A stretch of 64,000 nt of DNA from Echinicola sp. 20G (GCF_015533855.1 NZ_AP024154.1:2362501-2426500), one strand, 5' to 3'; shown: positions 27,352-37,361, numbered from the stretch's first letter. Numbers and translations: made by a program. The notes: generated by a model from the letters alone, not told the origin.

Positions 27352-30300
27352 AAAAAAATCTACTTATCCTGCTTATGAGGGTAACCACAAGAATGCTATG
27401 TCTCGCTGCAATCATTGGACTTTCGATGACCGTCAGCTTAGCGGGGAACCTAAGTGCTCAAAACCTGAAAGACACTTTTGTGAAGGTGGACAGCCGACAG
27501 TATACCCTGCAGTCTTTGATCAGGCTGATCGAAGAACAAACTGATTTTAATTTCTCTTATAAAGGGGATTTTGACCTGAGCTATCAGATTAGCCTAAATC
27601 AAAAAAGCAATGATTTAAGGTCGATACTAGGAGAAGTGAAAAAACAATCTCCTTACAGCTACAAACAAATCAATAATTCGATAGGCTTAAGCTTAAAACA
27701 GCAAGGTGCTACACCATCTATAATACAAGATGAGCGAAAGATTCGTGGTGTAGTGATGGATAAAAGCGGAGTAACTATTCCGGGAGCAAACATCATAGAA
27801 GTCGGTACTACAAATGGTACAGCCACGGATATAGATGGAAACTTTGAAATTACCTTGACCACCACCAGTCCTGTTATTAAAGTTTCATTTGTTGGATACC
27901 AATCACTTGAGGTAAACATTGGAGCTTCCAGTGTTTATGAAATTGTTTTAGAAGAAGATCAGGAAGCTTTGGATGAAGTGGTCGTGGTAGGTTTTGGCGA
28001 GCAGAAGAAAGTATCTGTGGTAGGATCTGTAACGACTATCAAACCTAAAGAGCTAAAAATACCTACCTCGAACCTTTCCCAATCATTTGCGGGAAGACTT
28101 TCAGGGGTAGTTGCCGTACAGCGTTCTGGTGAACCAGGTAGAGATGCTGCCCAGTTTTGGATCAGAGGTCTGGCCACTTTTGGAAATACCAATCCTTTGG
28201 TGTTTATGGACGGAATAGAGATTTCCATTGGAGATATGAACAGTATTGATCCCATGAATATTGAAAACTTCTCTATCCTTAAAGATGCTTCTGCGACGGC
28301 TATCTATGGTGCCAGAGGTGCCAATGGTGTGATTTTGATCGAAACCAAAAGAGGGGAGATTTTAGATAAGCCTCAGGTGAATATCATGATGGAAAACTCA
28401 TTTATGAGTCCTACCAAATTGCCAGAGTTTGCGGATGCAGTGACTTTTATGGAGATGTACAATACCGCAAGAAGAAATCAAAACCCTTTTCAGCCGGCCA
28501 AATACACCGAAGAAAAAATTCAAGGTACAAGGGACGGTTTGGATCCATATGTTTTTCCTAATGTGGACTGGATGGATGAACTGTTCAAAGATTACTCTAC
28601 CCGCCAGTATGCCAATGTGAATGTTCGTGGTGGAGGTACGATGGCTAAATACTACATGGCAGTATCCTATTATAAAGACCAAGGGATTTTACGTAAAACT
28701 GATGTCAATGATTTCAATAATAACATTGACCAGAACCGCTATAATTTTGTCAATAACATCACTGTCAACGTTTCTCCAACAACAGAACTGGAGCTGAACC
28801 TCAATGCAGATATCATTGACTACAATGGTCCGGCGGTAGATGCTTCTGGGATTTTTGGAAATGTGATGAATTCAAACCCTGTTCGTTTTCCAGTAACCTA
28901 TCCAGCTCAAGAAGAAACGGGGTATATCTGGTTTGGAAATAAGACTGGTGGTTTTGTAAACAATGCATTTTATAACCCTTACGCTGATTTGGTAAAAGGG
29001 TATAAGGAAAGAAACAATTCAACCTTGCTTTCGACAGTCCGAATCAGACAAAACCTAGATGTGGTGACCAAGGGGCTTTCATTTGCTGGGTTGGCTTCTT
29101 TTAAAAATTGGACTTCTTCACAAATCACCAGATCGTACGAACCTTATTTCTATGAAATGACTGGTTATGAGTTTGATGAAGCAACTGGTCAATATACTTA
29201 TGATTTGGGACTGATCGGACAGGGCGGACGTGAAGCTTTGGCACAGTCGGGTTCAAATAATGGGGACAGATCACTTTTTTTCCAAGCTTCTTTAAACTAC
29301 AACCGTTCTTTTGAGAAGCATGATGTGGGAGGCCTTTTGGTGTATTTACAAAGGCAATATAATACCAACATTGTAGGAGGTGATTTGACAGCTTCTCTTC
29401 CAAGTAGAAACCAAGGGATCTCAGGGAGGGTAACTTATGCTTATGACGAAAGATATTTGCTAGAGGCCAACTTTGGTTATAATGGATCGGAAAACTTTAT
29501 AGAGGGAAAACGCTTTGGTTTCTTTCCATCTGTAGCTTTTGGGTATGTGCTGAGCAATGAAGCGTTTTTTGCAGGCCTGACCAATACTTTTAGTTTGTTG
29601 AAAATAAGAGGTTCCTTTGGTATTTCAGGTAATGATCGTATTGGTGACGAGAGATTCCCATATCTAAGTAATGTAAACTTGAGCGCCGGTGATGGAGCAG
29701 GATATACCTTTGGGGAGAACTTTAATAATTCGAGAAATGGGGTGGTTATCAATCGTTATGCTAATCCTGATATCACTTGGGAAGAAGGCAAGAAGCTAAA
29801 CCTCGGAATGGACTTGGAACTTTTCAGTAAGTTGATGTTGAATGTTGATGTCTTCAAAGAGATCAGAAGCGGGATTTTTATGCAAAGAAATACTGTGCCT
29901 GGTACTATCGGGGTGGGTGATGCGAAGCCTTATGCCAATTTGGGTAAGGTTGAAAACAAGGGCATTGACCTTACTTTAGCTTATAATCAGTCTTTCAGCC
30001 AAGACCTAATGGTTTCGACAAGAGGTACCTTTACTTTTGCCAGAAACAAAATTCTTGAAATCGACGAACCTAATAGGTTATATCCATACTTGTCAAGAGT
30101 AGGGCAACCCATCAACCAATTGTGGGGATTGCAGGCAGAGAGGTTGTTTATTGACCAAGCTGAAATAGATGCCTCCTCCACCCAGACTTTTAGTGGACAG
30201 TACTACCCTGGAGATATCAAGTACACTGATGTTTCTAAAGAGTATGATGGTTTTGATCAAATTGATGCCAATGACCGGGTTCCAATGGGGCACCCTTCAG

Positions 30301-30752
30301 TGCCGGAGATCACTTATGGTTTTGGTGTAAACGTAATCTATAAGAAATTTGACTTTGGAGTGCTTTTCCAAGGTGTGGCCAATACCTCTTTCTTTATCAA
30401 TAATATTCAGCCTTTTGCTCAAAACGAAAGAAATGTGCTGAAAGCGATAGCTGATGACTATTGGACTGAGGAAAACCAGAATTTCAATGCTTTCTATCCT
30501 CGACTTTCAGAATTTGATAATCCAAACAATACCCAAAATTCTTCTTGGTGGTTGCGTGATGGCGCTTTTGTCAGATTGAAAAATGCAGAAATAGGTTACC
30601 AATATAATCCGAAAGTTAGGTTCTATTCCAATGGTGTGAATTTAATGACCTTTAGCAAGTTCAAACTATGGGATCCAGAGCAAGGTGGAGGAAATGGTTT
30701 GGGATACCCACCACAGCGAGTGATCAATATTGGTGTTCAAATTAACCTTTAA
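27348..30752 (+). CDS. SusC/RagA-type TonB-linked outer-membrane transporter, module 2
   Basis: A 1134-residue importer. The signal region (about 1-37, ending LSAQN) is followed by an STN domain (about 43-117), a carboxypeptidase-regulatory-like domain (RGVVMDKSGVTIPGANI to LEEDQEAL), the link DEVVVVGFGEQKK, a plug (FWIRGLATFG, LVFMDGIEISIGDM, LKDASATAIYGARGANGVI) and the barrel. It is strongly similar to module 1 SusC over the linker, plug and parts of the barrel (for example VAVQRSGEPG and FEKHDVGGLLVY), so the two arose by duplication. The STN domain implies direct signalling to the FecR protein upstream. SusD follows after 20 bases. Confidence 0.96.
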   Translation: MKKNLLILLMRVTTRMLCLAAIIGLSMTVSLAGNLSAQNLKDTFVKVDSRQYTLQSLIRLIEEQTDFNFSYKGDFDLSYQISLNQKSNDLRSILGEVKKQSPYSYKQINNSIGLSLKQQGATPSIIQDERKIRGVVMDKSGVTIPGANIIEVGTTNGTATDIDGNFEITLTTTSPVIKVSFVGYQSLEVNIGASSVYEIVLEEDQEALDEVVVVGFGEQKKVSVVGSVTTIKPKELKIPTSNLSQSFAGRLSGVVAVQRSGEPGRDAAQFWIRGLATFGNTNPLVFMDGIEISIGDMNSIDPMNIENFSILKDASATAIYGARGANGVILIETKRGEILDKPQVNIMMENSFMSPTKLPEFADAVTFMEMYNTARRNQNPFQPAKYTEEKIQGTRDGLDPYVFPNVDWMDELFKDYSTRQYANVNVRGGGTMAKYYMAVSYYKDQGILRKTDVNDFNNNIDQNRYNFVNNITVNVSPTTELELNLNADIIDYNGPAVDASGIFGNVMNSNPVRFPVTYPAQEETGYIWFGNKTGGFVNNAFYNPYADLVKGYKERNNSTLLSTVRIRQNLDVVTKGLSFAGLASFKNWTSSQITRSYEPYFYEMTGYEFDEATGQYTYDLGLIGQGGREALAQSGSNNGDRSLFFQASLNYNRSFEKHDVGGLLVYLQRQYNTNIVGGDLTASLPSRNQGISGRVTYAYDERYLLEANFGYNGSENFIEGKRFGFFPSVAFGYVLSNEAFFAGLTNTFSLLKIRGSFGISGNDRIGDERFPYLSNVNLSAGDGAGYTFGENFNNSRNGVVINRYANPDITWEEGKKLNLGMDLELFSKLMLNVDVFKEIRSGIFMQRNTVPGTIGVGDAKPYANLGKVENKGIDLTLAYNQSFSQDLMVSTRGTFTFARNKILEIDEPNRLYPYLSRVGQPINQLWGLQAERLFIDQAEIDASSTQTFSGQYYPGDIKYTDVSKEYDGFDQIDANDRVPMGHPSVPEITYGFGVNVIYKKFDFGVLFQGVANTSFFINNIQPFAQNERNVLKAIADDYWTEENQNFNAFYPRLSEFDNPNNTQNSSWWLRDGAFVRLKNAEIGYQYNPKVRFYSNGVNLMTFSKFKLWDPEQGGGNGLGYPPQRVINIGVQINL

Positions 30753-30772
30753 AATTGCAAGAAATGATATCA

Positions 30773-32593
30773 ATGAAAAATAAGATAAATAAAGTTGTTT
30801 TGGGTCTTTCCATGGCTGGCGCTTTGACAGTGAGTTCATGTAACTATTTGGATATTGTCCCTGATGATGTAAGTACTGTTGAGGATGCCTTTAAGCGTCC
30901 CAATGAAGCGATGAATTTTCTTTACTCGCTCTATGGATTTATGCCTGCTGAGAATGATATGTTCAGTGCGATTGCTTTGTGGGGTACTGATGAGATGGTG
31001 ACTCCGTGGGACCGCTCTCATTACTATGCCAAAAGGATGATGAGAGGAGAGTTAAATGCAACAGATCCATTTTTTGACTATTGGACTCCTAGTGGTGAAA
31101 TCGATATGTATGATGGGATCAGACAGTGCTATATTTTCCTTAATAACATTGACGATACCCCAGGTTTTACAGCTTCTGAGATTACCAGAATGAAAGGAGA
31201 GGCTACATTTTTGATCGCTTATTACCATTTCAATCTATTGAGACAGTATGGGCCAATTGTTCTTATGGAAAATGAGGTTCCATTTGATGCTCCTGAGGAA
31301 GTTTATTTTGCAGCAAGAAAACCATATGATGTTTGTGTGGATTTTATCGCAGGTAAATTTGATGAGGCGGTAGACTTATTGCCAAATAATGTCGCTTCAT
31401 CCAGTGAAGCTGGAAGGGTGACCAAGGTAATTGCCCAGTCCATAAAAGCTAGAATGCTATTGTATGCGGCCAGTCCTTTGTTCAATGGAAATTCAGAGTT
31501 TTACGATGGTTTCACAAACAAAGACGGAACGCCTTTGATGAACACCAGTTATTCGGAAGAGAAATGGTTGCGAGCTGCGGAAGAAATAAAAAAAGCAATA
31601 GACCAGGCAGAAGCCATGGGGATCAAGCTGTATGAACATACTGCAGTAGAAGGAGGAACAGACGAGCAAGGTAAGTACAACTACCGTTATTCAATGGTTG
31701 AGCCTTGGAATGAGGAATTGATTTGGGGGTACAGCATACCAGAGGGATATTATGGTTGGCAGCGTCACAGCATGCCTAGGGTAGCTGGTGCAGCTTATAA
31801 TGGTCAAGCTCCTTCTATTTCTATGGTTGAAAAATACTACACCAAAAACGGGCTACCAATAGATGTCGATCCGGAGTTTGATTATGAGGATCGCTATGAT
31901 ATGGCTGATAGTACCATTGCATTGCATCGAAACAGAGAGCCTAGGTTTTATGCTTCCATAGCCTTTGATAGAGGAACTTTTATGGCCAACAGTGATGAAG
32001 TGGTGATGTACTTGAGAGAAGGAGAGCAGCATGGTTGGAGCAGTGGACAAAATAATTATTCTCCAACAGGCTATTTGGTTCAAAAAGGAGTTCATCCTGA
32101 AACCATTATTACAGCAAGTCAAAACCAAGTGGTCAACTATCCTTGGCCATTGGTGAGGTTGGGTGAACTTTATTTGGACTATGCAGAAGCATTGAATGAA
32201 TATTATGGGTCAGCTAGACACACCGAGGTAACTAGTTATTTGGATGACATCCGAACCCGTTCGGGTGTACCAACCATTGCTGAATCATGGGCTTTAGTAG
32301 GTAAATCCAGTTTTAGCAAAGAAGAAATGCGAGAGATCATCAAGCAAGAAAGAAATATTGAACTCGCATTTGAAGGACACAGGGCTTGGGATGTAAGAAG
32401 GTGGAAAGAAGGGGTAGAAGAATTTGATGTTGCTGCACAAGGCTTGAATATTACTGCCAATTCTTCTGAGGAGTTTTATAAGGTAGTCAACACAGAAAAT
32501 AGGGTGTTCAATTCACCTTCTTATTACCTGTTTCCAATTAGAATTTCCGAGTTGGAGATCAACCAAAGTTTAGTTCAAAATCCGGGATGGTAA
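30773..32593 (+). CDS. SusD/RagB-type surface glycan-binding lipoprotein, module 2
   Basis: A 606-residue partner of the preceding SusC. The ATG at 30773 gives the lipoprotein signal MKNKINKVVLGLSMAGALTV followed by SSC; ATG at 30764 or TTG at 30755 would only lengthen the N-terminus. Typical SusD segments are GEATFLIAYYHFNLLRQYGP, RLGELYLDYAEALNEYYG and KQERNIELAFEGHRAWDVRRWK, with the C-terminal YLFPIRISELEIN. An acidic residue follows the lipid-anchor cysteine (CNYLD), in line with surface export. Confidence 0.96.
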   Translation: MKNKINKVVLGLSMAGALTVSSCNYLDIVPDDVSTVEDAFKRPNEAMNFLYSLYGFMPAENDMFSAIALWGTDEMVTPWDRSHYYAKRMMRGELNATDPFFDYWTPSGEIDMYDGIRQCYIFLNNIDDTPGFTASEITRMKGEATFLIAYYHFNLLRQYGPIVLMENEVPFDAPEEVYFAARKPYDVCVDFIAGKFDEAVDLLPNNVASSSEAGRVTKVIAQSIKARMLLYAASPLFNGNSEFYDGFTNKDGTPLMNTSYSEEKWLRAAEEIKKAIDQAEAMGIKLYEHTAVEGGTDEQGKYNYRYSMVEPWNEELIWGYSIPEGYYGWQRHSMPRVAGAAYNGQAPSISMVEKYYTKNGLPIDVDPEFDYEDRYDMADSTIALHRNREPRFYASIAFDRGTFMANSDEVVMYLREGEQHGWSSGQNNYSPTGYLVQKGVHPETIITASQNQVVNYPWPLVRLGELYLDYAEALNEYYGSARHTEVTSYLDDIRTRSGVPTIAESWALVGKSSFSKEEMREIIKQERNIELAFEGHRAWDVRRWKEGVEEFDVAAQGLNITANSSEEFYKVVNTENRVFNSPSYYLFPIRISELEINQSLVQNPGW

Positions 32594-32605
32594 AATTAAG
32601 CATTT

Positions 32606-33679
32606 ATGAAAAAGAGCATGATTAAATATATATATGGGTTATTGATTTTGGGCTTAGCCACTTCTTGTATGGAAGATGATGAGGTGAAACTGCCAGATGG
32701 CCCAAATAATATTCAAGCGGAAGCTGGATATGGAGAAGTGGTTTTTAGCTGGGATTTTCCACAAGACCCAAATGTGGTATTTGTGAAAGTGGCCTATCAA
32801 AACTCTGCTGGGGAAAACAAACACCAAAAGTTTAGTCAGTATGCAGAGAATGCAGTGATTGCAGGTTTGGAGGAGCGAGCGTATGATTTTGAAATTAGTC
32901 TGGGAGATAAAAGTGGTAATCTATCGAATTCGACGATAGTCTCCGTTACTCCCAACAAGCCGCCTCACCTTTTTGTGGCAGAAACTGTGGAGCTTATACC
33001 AGATTTTGGTAGCGTGAAAGTGCTTTGGGAAAATGTTACCGAGAGAGAAGTGGCGGTAAATATAAGTTATACTGATGTTAATGGTCAGCCACAGACAGAG
33101 GTGTTTAACTCCAGTGCAGTGGAAGGTATAGGTGAAATTTCGGATGTTGCAGTTGAGGAGCAGAGTTTTGTAGTTTATGTGGCTAATTCCGAAGGTGCAC
33201 GTTCCGAAGAGGTTTCCATGACATTAGCACCTTATGAAGAGGAGATCTTCGATAAAAGCGACTGGGAAATAGTTGACTTTTCTTCCGAGGAAGCTGTTGG
33301 AGAAGGATCCGCAAATGGACAAGCCATTTTTGTGTTAGATGGCGATGTAAGTACTTTCTGGCATTCCCAATGGTATGGTGCTTCTCCCGCATTTCCCCAT
33401 CATTTCACCATCGATATGAAAGAGGTGAAAGTGGTGAGTAGAGTAGAATTGTTTAGAAGACAAAACAATGGAACGGGAATGACTAAGTTCAGGATCGAAG
33501 GAAGTTTGGATAATGAAAGTTGGGAAGTATTGGGAGAGTTTGATTTCGATAATCAGACCAATGATGGTCAAAGGTATCGTTTACCATCGAATCCGGAAAT
33601 TCGCTATATCAAAATGGTGGCTACCGAAGGTCCTAATAATTATACACATTTAGGCGAATTCAATGTTTTTGGACAGTAA
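32606..33679 (+). CDS. Surface lipoprotein with two Ig/FN3-like domains and a discoidin domain
   Basis: A 357-residue lipoprotein (lipobox LATSC, then MEDDE). Residues about 30-115 and 120-210 are two fibronectin- or Ig-like beta domains resembling the DUF4959/DUF4998 class of SusD-linked proteins (FSWDFPQDPNVVFVKV, KVLWENVTEREVAVNI). Residues about 217-357 are a discoidin domain with DFSSEEAVGEG and TFWHSQWYGASPAFPHH. It follows SusD by 12 bases and is closed by a terminator, so it is the third subunit of the surface uptake complex, probably a glycan-binding spacer protein. Confidence 0.85.
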   Translation: MKKSMIKYIYGLLILGLATSCMEDDEVKLPDGPNNIQAEAGYGEVVFSWDFPQDPNVVFVKVAYQNSAGENKHQKFSQYAENAVIAGLEERAYDFEISLGDKSGNLSNSTIVSVTPNKPPHLFVAETVELIPDFGSVKVLWENVTEREVAVNISYTDVNGQPQTEVFNSSAVEGIGEISDVAVEEQSFVVYVANSEGARSEEVSMTLAPYEEEIFDKSDWEIVDFSSEEAVGEGSANGQAIFVLDGDVSTFWHSQWYGASPAFPHHFTIDMKEVKVVSRVELFRRQNNGTGMTKFRIEGSLDNESWEVLGEFDFDNQTNDGQRYRLPSNPEIRYIKMVATEGPNNYTHLGEFNVFGQ

Positions 33680-33699
33680 ATAATTTGTTTTACCAACCT

Positions 33700-33731
33700 G
33701 TAGGGCCAACTTTCATTGGCCCTACTTTTTT
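33700..33731 (+). terminator. Terminator inside module 2
   Basis: A perfect 10-bp stem GTAGGGCCAA/TTGGCCCTAC with a six-base loop is followed by six T. It separates the SusC-SusD-discoidin genes from the DUF3472 and metzincin genes and may lower their expression by partial read-through. Confidence 0.93.
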
Positions 33732-33743
33732 AACTAAATTTTC

Positions 33744-35573
33744 ATGAAACGATTCAATTATACAGTTATTCCAATATTTGTTTTAATTTTTTGTACTTCC
33801 TGTGCAGCAGAGGATGTCAGTCCTATTATTGATGAGCCGGACTCCACTGAAACTGAGACGGTATATGCTAATAGGCAATTGATTCCTGCCAATAAGTCGT
33901 ATATGGAACCTTGGGATGGTCAAAACCCTGCGATGAGTTATAACCCTGATGCAGATCAGGACATAGTAGAGGATTGGATATCCGTTGACCATAATTTGGT
34001 AGGGTATTATGAATTGACCCCTGGGAAATACATTACGGGCATATCGTTAAAGATTGCTGATGGGGGAGAGACTGATTTCCAATTGAAAATTACTTCACCA
34101 AACGATGAGAGTTTTCAGGAAATTTCCAATGCAGTAGTAAGTGGTTCCGGAAGTTTTCAGGAAACGCTATTTGACACTATCCAAATCAGTCAAAAAGGTT
34201 TTTATAGGTTTGAGTTAGACCCTATCTCCAAGACAGGTGTCCAAGTGGCAGAGGTGGATGACTTTATTTTTCTAACTGATAAGGGATCGGCTAGGTATGC
34301 CAAATGGTTGTCCTCTCCTTCAGTTCATTTGAGTTTTAAGCCGGGTGATCAAGTTGCTAGGGAGTATGATTGGTTGTATGGAGAAATTAATGTTCCCCAA
34401 AATGCTGATCCAATGTACACTTTTTACATGTGCCTGGGATTTTATAGAGGATACTTTGGGATTCAAGTCAATAGTGCCTCAGAAAGAAGGGTGCTTTTTT
34501 CTGTTTGGGATAGCTCGGATGTGCCAGATGATCGTGAGGATGTGAACCCTGAGGATTTGGTGACTTTGATTGACAAAGGTGAGGAGGTTTACGCAGGTGG
34601 CTTTGGAAATGAAGGAACTGGAGGGCAGTCTTATTGGAAGTATCCCTGGGAAACGGCCGTTCCTGTCAAATTTATCATGAATGTGAGAAGAAACAATGAC
34701 AACACAGTGTTGTTGTCTGCTTGGTTTAAGGATGTAGAGGCTGAAGGCTGGAAATACATGGCCACGTGGAAAGCCCCTAAAGAGCAGCGGTATTTTGATG
34801 GATTCTATTCTTTCTTAGAAAACTTCGGAAACAGAAATGGACAAGAACTCCGTATGGCTGAATATTACAATATGTGGGGAAAGGAAGTAGATGGAAACTG
34901 GATCAACTTCAATAAAGCCAGTATGACACATACAGACGGAGTGCCAGAGGGTAGAGATGATTATGCAGGAGGGCTTTTACAAGGATCATCCAGTAAGTTT
35001 TATATGAGCTCTGGAGGTTACACTCATGCTGATGAGCAATCTGTCAGCTTTGCAAATATACAAACCAATACACCGGGTGCTGATCTTTCCGTTTTGACAG
35101 CTCGAGTAGATGAAGCACTGGACAATCAAGTTGTTCCTTTTGATAAAGATAATTGGTCTGTAATTGATTTTTCTTCAGAAGAGACATCTGGAGAAGGGGC
35201 TGATAATGGTCGTGCAGCGGACGCCATTGATGAAAACCCAGCTACTTTTTGGCACAGTCAATGGGCAGGAGGTAACCCAGGGTATCCCCATTATATCACT
35301 TTGGATTTAGGAGCTTCAAGGGAAGCAAAAGGACTGGTTATACAAAATAGGTCCAAACAGAATGGAAGGCCTAAAACTATTGAAGTAGAAGTAAGTGCAG
35401 ATAATTCCACGTGGACTTCTTTGGAAACCCTTAGTATCCCATTGGATGGAGGTGCTGTTAATTTTAACGCTCCCGCTACCTTCCAATACATCAAGTTGAC
35501 AATTACAGAAGGTCATCATGATGGAACAGAAAGTGAATTCTTTGTGCACGTTGCTGAAATAGGACTTTACTAA
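33744..35573 (+). CDS. DUF5077-DUF3472-discoidin surface lipoprotein
   Basis: A 609-residue lipoprotein (lipobox ending IFCTSC, then AAEDVSP). It has an N-terminal DUF5077 beta domain (about residues 40-170), a DUF3472 domain (about 180-430: ARYAKWLSSPSVHLSF, YGEINVPQNADPMYTFYMCL, GYFGIQVNSASERRVLFSVW, GNEGTGGQSYWKYPW, FYSFLENFGNRNG) and a C-terminal discoidin domain (about 468-609) with DFSSEETSGEG and TFWHSQW. DUF3472 has no established activity that I know. Its place in polysaccharide utilisation loci suggests a glycan-binding or glycan-active jelly-roll. A related protein without the discoidin tail is encoded at 54626. Confidence 0.88.
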   Translation: MKRFNYTVIPIFVLIFCTSCAAEDVSPIIDEPDSTETETVYANRQLIPANKSYMEPWDGQNPAMSYNPDADQDIVEDWISVDHNLVGYYELTPGKYITGISLKIADGGETDFQLKITSPNDESFQEISNAVVSGSGSFQETLFDTIQISQKGFYRFELDPISKTGVQVAEVDDFIFLTDKGSARYAKWLSSPSVHLSFKPGDQVAREYDWLYGEINVPQNADPMYTFYMCLGFYRGYFGIQVNSASERRVLFSVWDSSDVPDDREDVNPEDLVTLIDKGEEVYAGGFGNEGTGGQSYWKYPWETAVPVKFIMNVRRNNDNTVLLSAWFKDVEAEGWKYMATWKAPKEQRYFDGFYSFLENFGNRNGQELRMAEYYNMWGKEVDGNWINFNKASMTHTDGVPEGRDDYAGGLLQGSSSKFYMSSGGYTHADEQSVSFANIQTNTPGADLSVLTARVDEALDNQVVPFDKDNWSVIDFSSEETSGEGADNGRAADAIDENPATFWHSQWAGGNPGYPHYITLDLGASREAKGLVIQNRSKQNGRPKTIEVEVSADNSTWTSLETLSIPLDGGAVNFNAPATFQYIKLTITEGHHDGTESEFFVHVAEIGLY

Positions 35574-35602
35574 ACCAATTTTTAATACCAAAACTAACCA
35601 CA

Positions 35603-37228
35603 ATGAAAAAAAGTCAAATTTTGTGTTTTCTATTGTTTGCGGGACTCTACGGTTGTTCTATGGAGAATGTTGAGCCAGATCCTCCCGTGGTGGATGATGA
35701 AGAGGAGGAAGAAGAAGTAGTGGATCTGGGCAATTATGACTCAGATTATAACTACAATTTGAACGTTGTATATTTCGTTCCTGCGGACATCGAGCCATTA
35801 GAAAACTATCACGAGCGGTTATCGGGGATCATGCTGTTCATGCAGGATTGGTTCCAGGATGAAATGACCGAATTAGGCTTTCCCGGCAAAACCTTTGGAC
35901 TACTAAAGAGTGAAGTGGACCCTGACTATGTAAAAGTGATTGTTGTTCGAGGACAAGGGGGACAAGAGGATTATCCGTATGAGGGAGGAGGAAATGCAGC
36001 AGGAAATGAGATCAGATCGTACTTTAATGCACATCCTGACGAGGAGGCAGGAGCACACACTTTGGTGTTTATGCCTAGTCGTACCGGTGAAAATGGTTGG
36101 GATGCTGGAGGTGTACCTTTTTATGGACTCGGAAAGTGGTGCTACGCGCTGGATTACTTAAACTATGATATGCGATATTGGCAGGATGGTAGCAGGCAGG
36201 GTGATGAGCTATGGATTGGGGGAACCATTCATGAGTTGGGGCATGGGTTGAATTTACCCCACAACAAGCATAAAGCAACAGATGGTTGGACTTCCATGAT
36301 GTCTTGGGGAAACCATGAGTTCAATGATACCCCTGATCAGGTAAAGTTGACTTTTGCGGACGCTTTGATCCTTAATAACAATCAAATCATGAACAAAGAT
36401 GCGGGCAGTGATCACTACCAGGGTGATTTAGGCTTTAACCTGAAATCAATGCGGATTTACGCGGATGGGGAAAATTTATACCTGAAGAGTCGTTTTGAAT
36501 CTGAGATAGATATTAACGGTGTGATCGTTTATAATGACCCAAAAACGAGTGAGGGAGATGGGAATTACAATGCCATCACTTGGGCTACCAAAAACATCAT
36601 TGATGGAGATAGTATTTCCCTCACAATGCCCTTGGCTGGAATTGACCAAGATTTTAAACAATATCCGTTTGAGATGAGGGTAAGGTTCTGCCATGTAAAT
36701 GGCAATTTTACAGAGCTTAAATATGCTTATGCCTATGAAGGAGGTAAACCCAATATCGATGAGAAACTCAAGGAAGTAAATGAAATTTCCAAGGAGAATT
36801 GGGAAGTAGTTGGTGTATCCTCTGAAGAGTTGGTAGGTGGTGGTACCAACAAGGGTGCTGCCTCTAATATGTTAGATGGGAAGGATGATACATTTTGGCA
36901 TTCCCAGTGGTATCAAGCTAGTCCTCCTTTTCCTCACCATTTTATTTTAGACCTGGAAAAGGCCGAGGTTGTTCAAGGAATGGTGTTTGGCCAGCGATTG
37001 GATAAGTATAATGGTAGGGTAAAAACCGTCAATGTGGAAATCAGCAATGACGCCAATAGCTGGATTGACTTGGGTCAGTTTTCAGTTGGTGATACAACTA
37101 AGGAAATGGTTGAGTTTACTTCGTCCCAATCTTTCCGATATATTAAGGTCACGGTTACGGAAGGTCATGATAATGGAAGTGGTGAAAATGTATACTTCAC
37201 CCACTTGGCTGAGTTTGGTCTTTACTAA
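35603..37228 (+). CDS. Metzincin-like metalloprotease lipoprotein with discoidin domain
   Basis: A 541-residue surface lipoprotein (Cys18 in LYGC) with an acidic linker (DDEEEEEE) after the anchor. The catalytic region contains H210-E-L-G-H214-G-L-N-L-P-H220, an HExxHxxxxxH zinc site with Asn where most metzincins have Gly, and a likely Met-turn SMMSWG at 231-236. A beta-rich middle domain (about 270-385) precedes a discoidin domain (about 396-541, VSSEELVGGG, TFWHSQW). It may cleave the protein part of a glycoprotein whose sugar is recognised by the discoidin domain. It lies 29 bases after the DUF3472 gene and is the last gene of module 2. Confidence 0.85.
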   Translation: MKKSQILCFLLFAGLYGCSMENVEPDPPVVDDEEEEEEVVDLGNYDSDYNYNLNVVYFVPADIEPLENYHERLSGIMLFMQDWFQDEMTELGFPGKTFGLLKSEVDPDYVKVIVVRGQGGQEDYPYEGGGNAAGNEIRSYFNAHPDEEAGAHTLVFMPSRTGENGWDAGGVPFYGLGKWCYALDYLNYDMRYWQDGSRQGDELWIGGTIHELGHGLNLPHNKHKATDGWTSMMSWGNHEFNDTPDQVKLTFADALILNNNQIMNKDAGSDHYQGDLGFNLKSMRIYADGENLYLKSRFESEIDINGVIVYNDPKTSEGDGNYNAITWATKNIIDGDSISLTMPLAGIDQDFKQYPFEMRVRFCHVNGNFTELKYAYAYEGGKPNIDEKLKEVNEISKENWEVVGVSSEELVGGGTNKGAASNMLDGKDDTFWHSQWYQASPPFPHHFILDLEKAEVVQGMVFGQRLDKYNGRVKTVNVEISNDANSWIDLGQFSVGDTTKEMVEFTSSQSFRYIKVTVTEGHDNGSGENVYFTHLAEFGLY

Positions 37229-37250
37229 CTGTTATTTTAATTATTAGCGG

Positions 37251-37288
37251 GTAGGCTGCTTCGAAATTTCGAGGCAGCCTATTTTGTA
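37251..37288 (+). terminator. Terminator at the end of module 2
   Basis: TAGGCTGC pairs with GCAGCCTA, with a further inner CGAAA/TTTCG pairing, followed by a short T-rich stretch (ATTTTGTATT). Confidence 0.8.
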
Positions 37289-37361
37289 TTGATATAGATT
37301 GATAATGAGGAAGGATATAATGCTAATGTTAGTAAATTAAAGGGCACTAACCTTATTTTCG

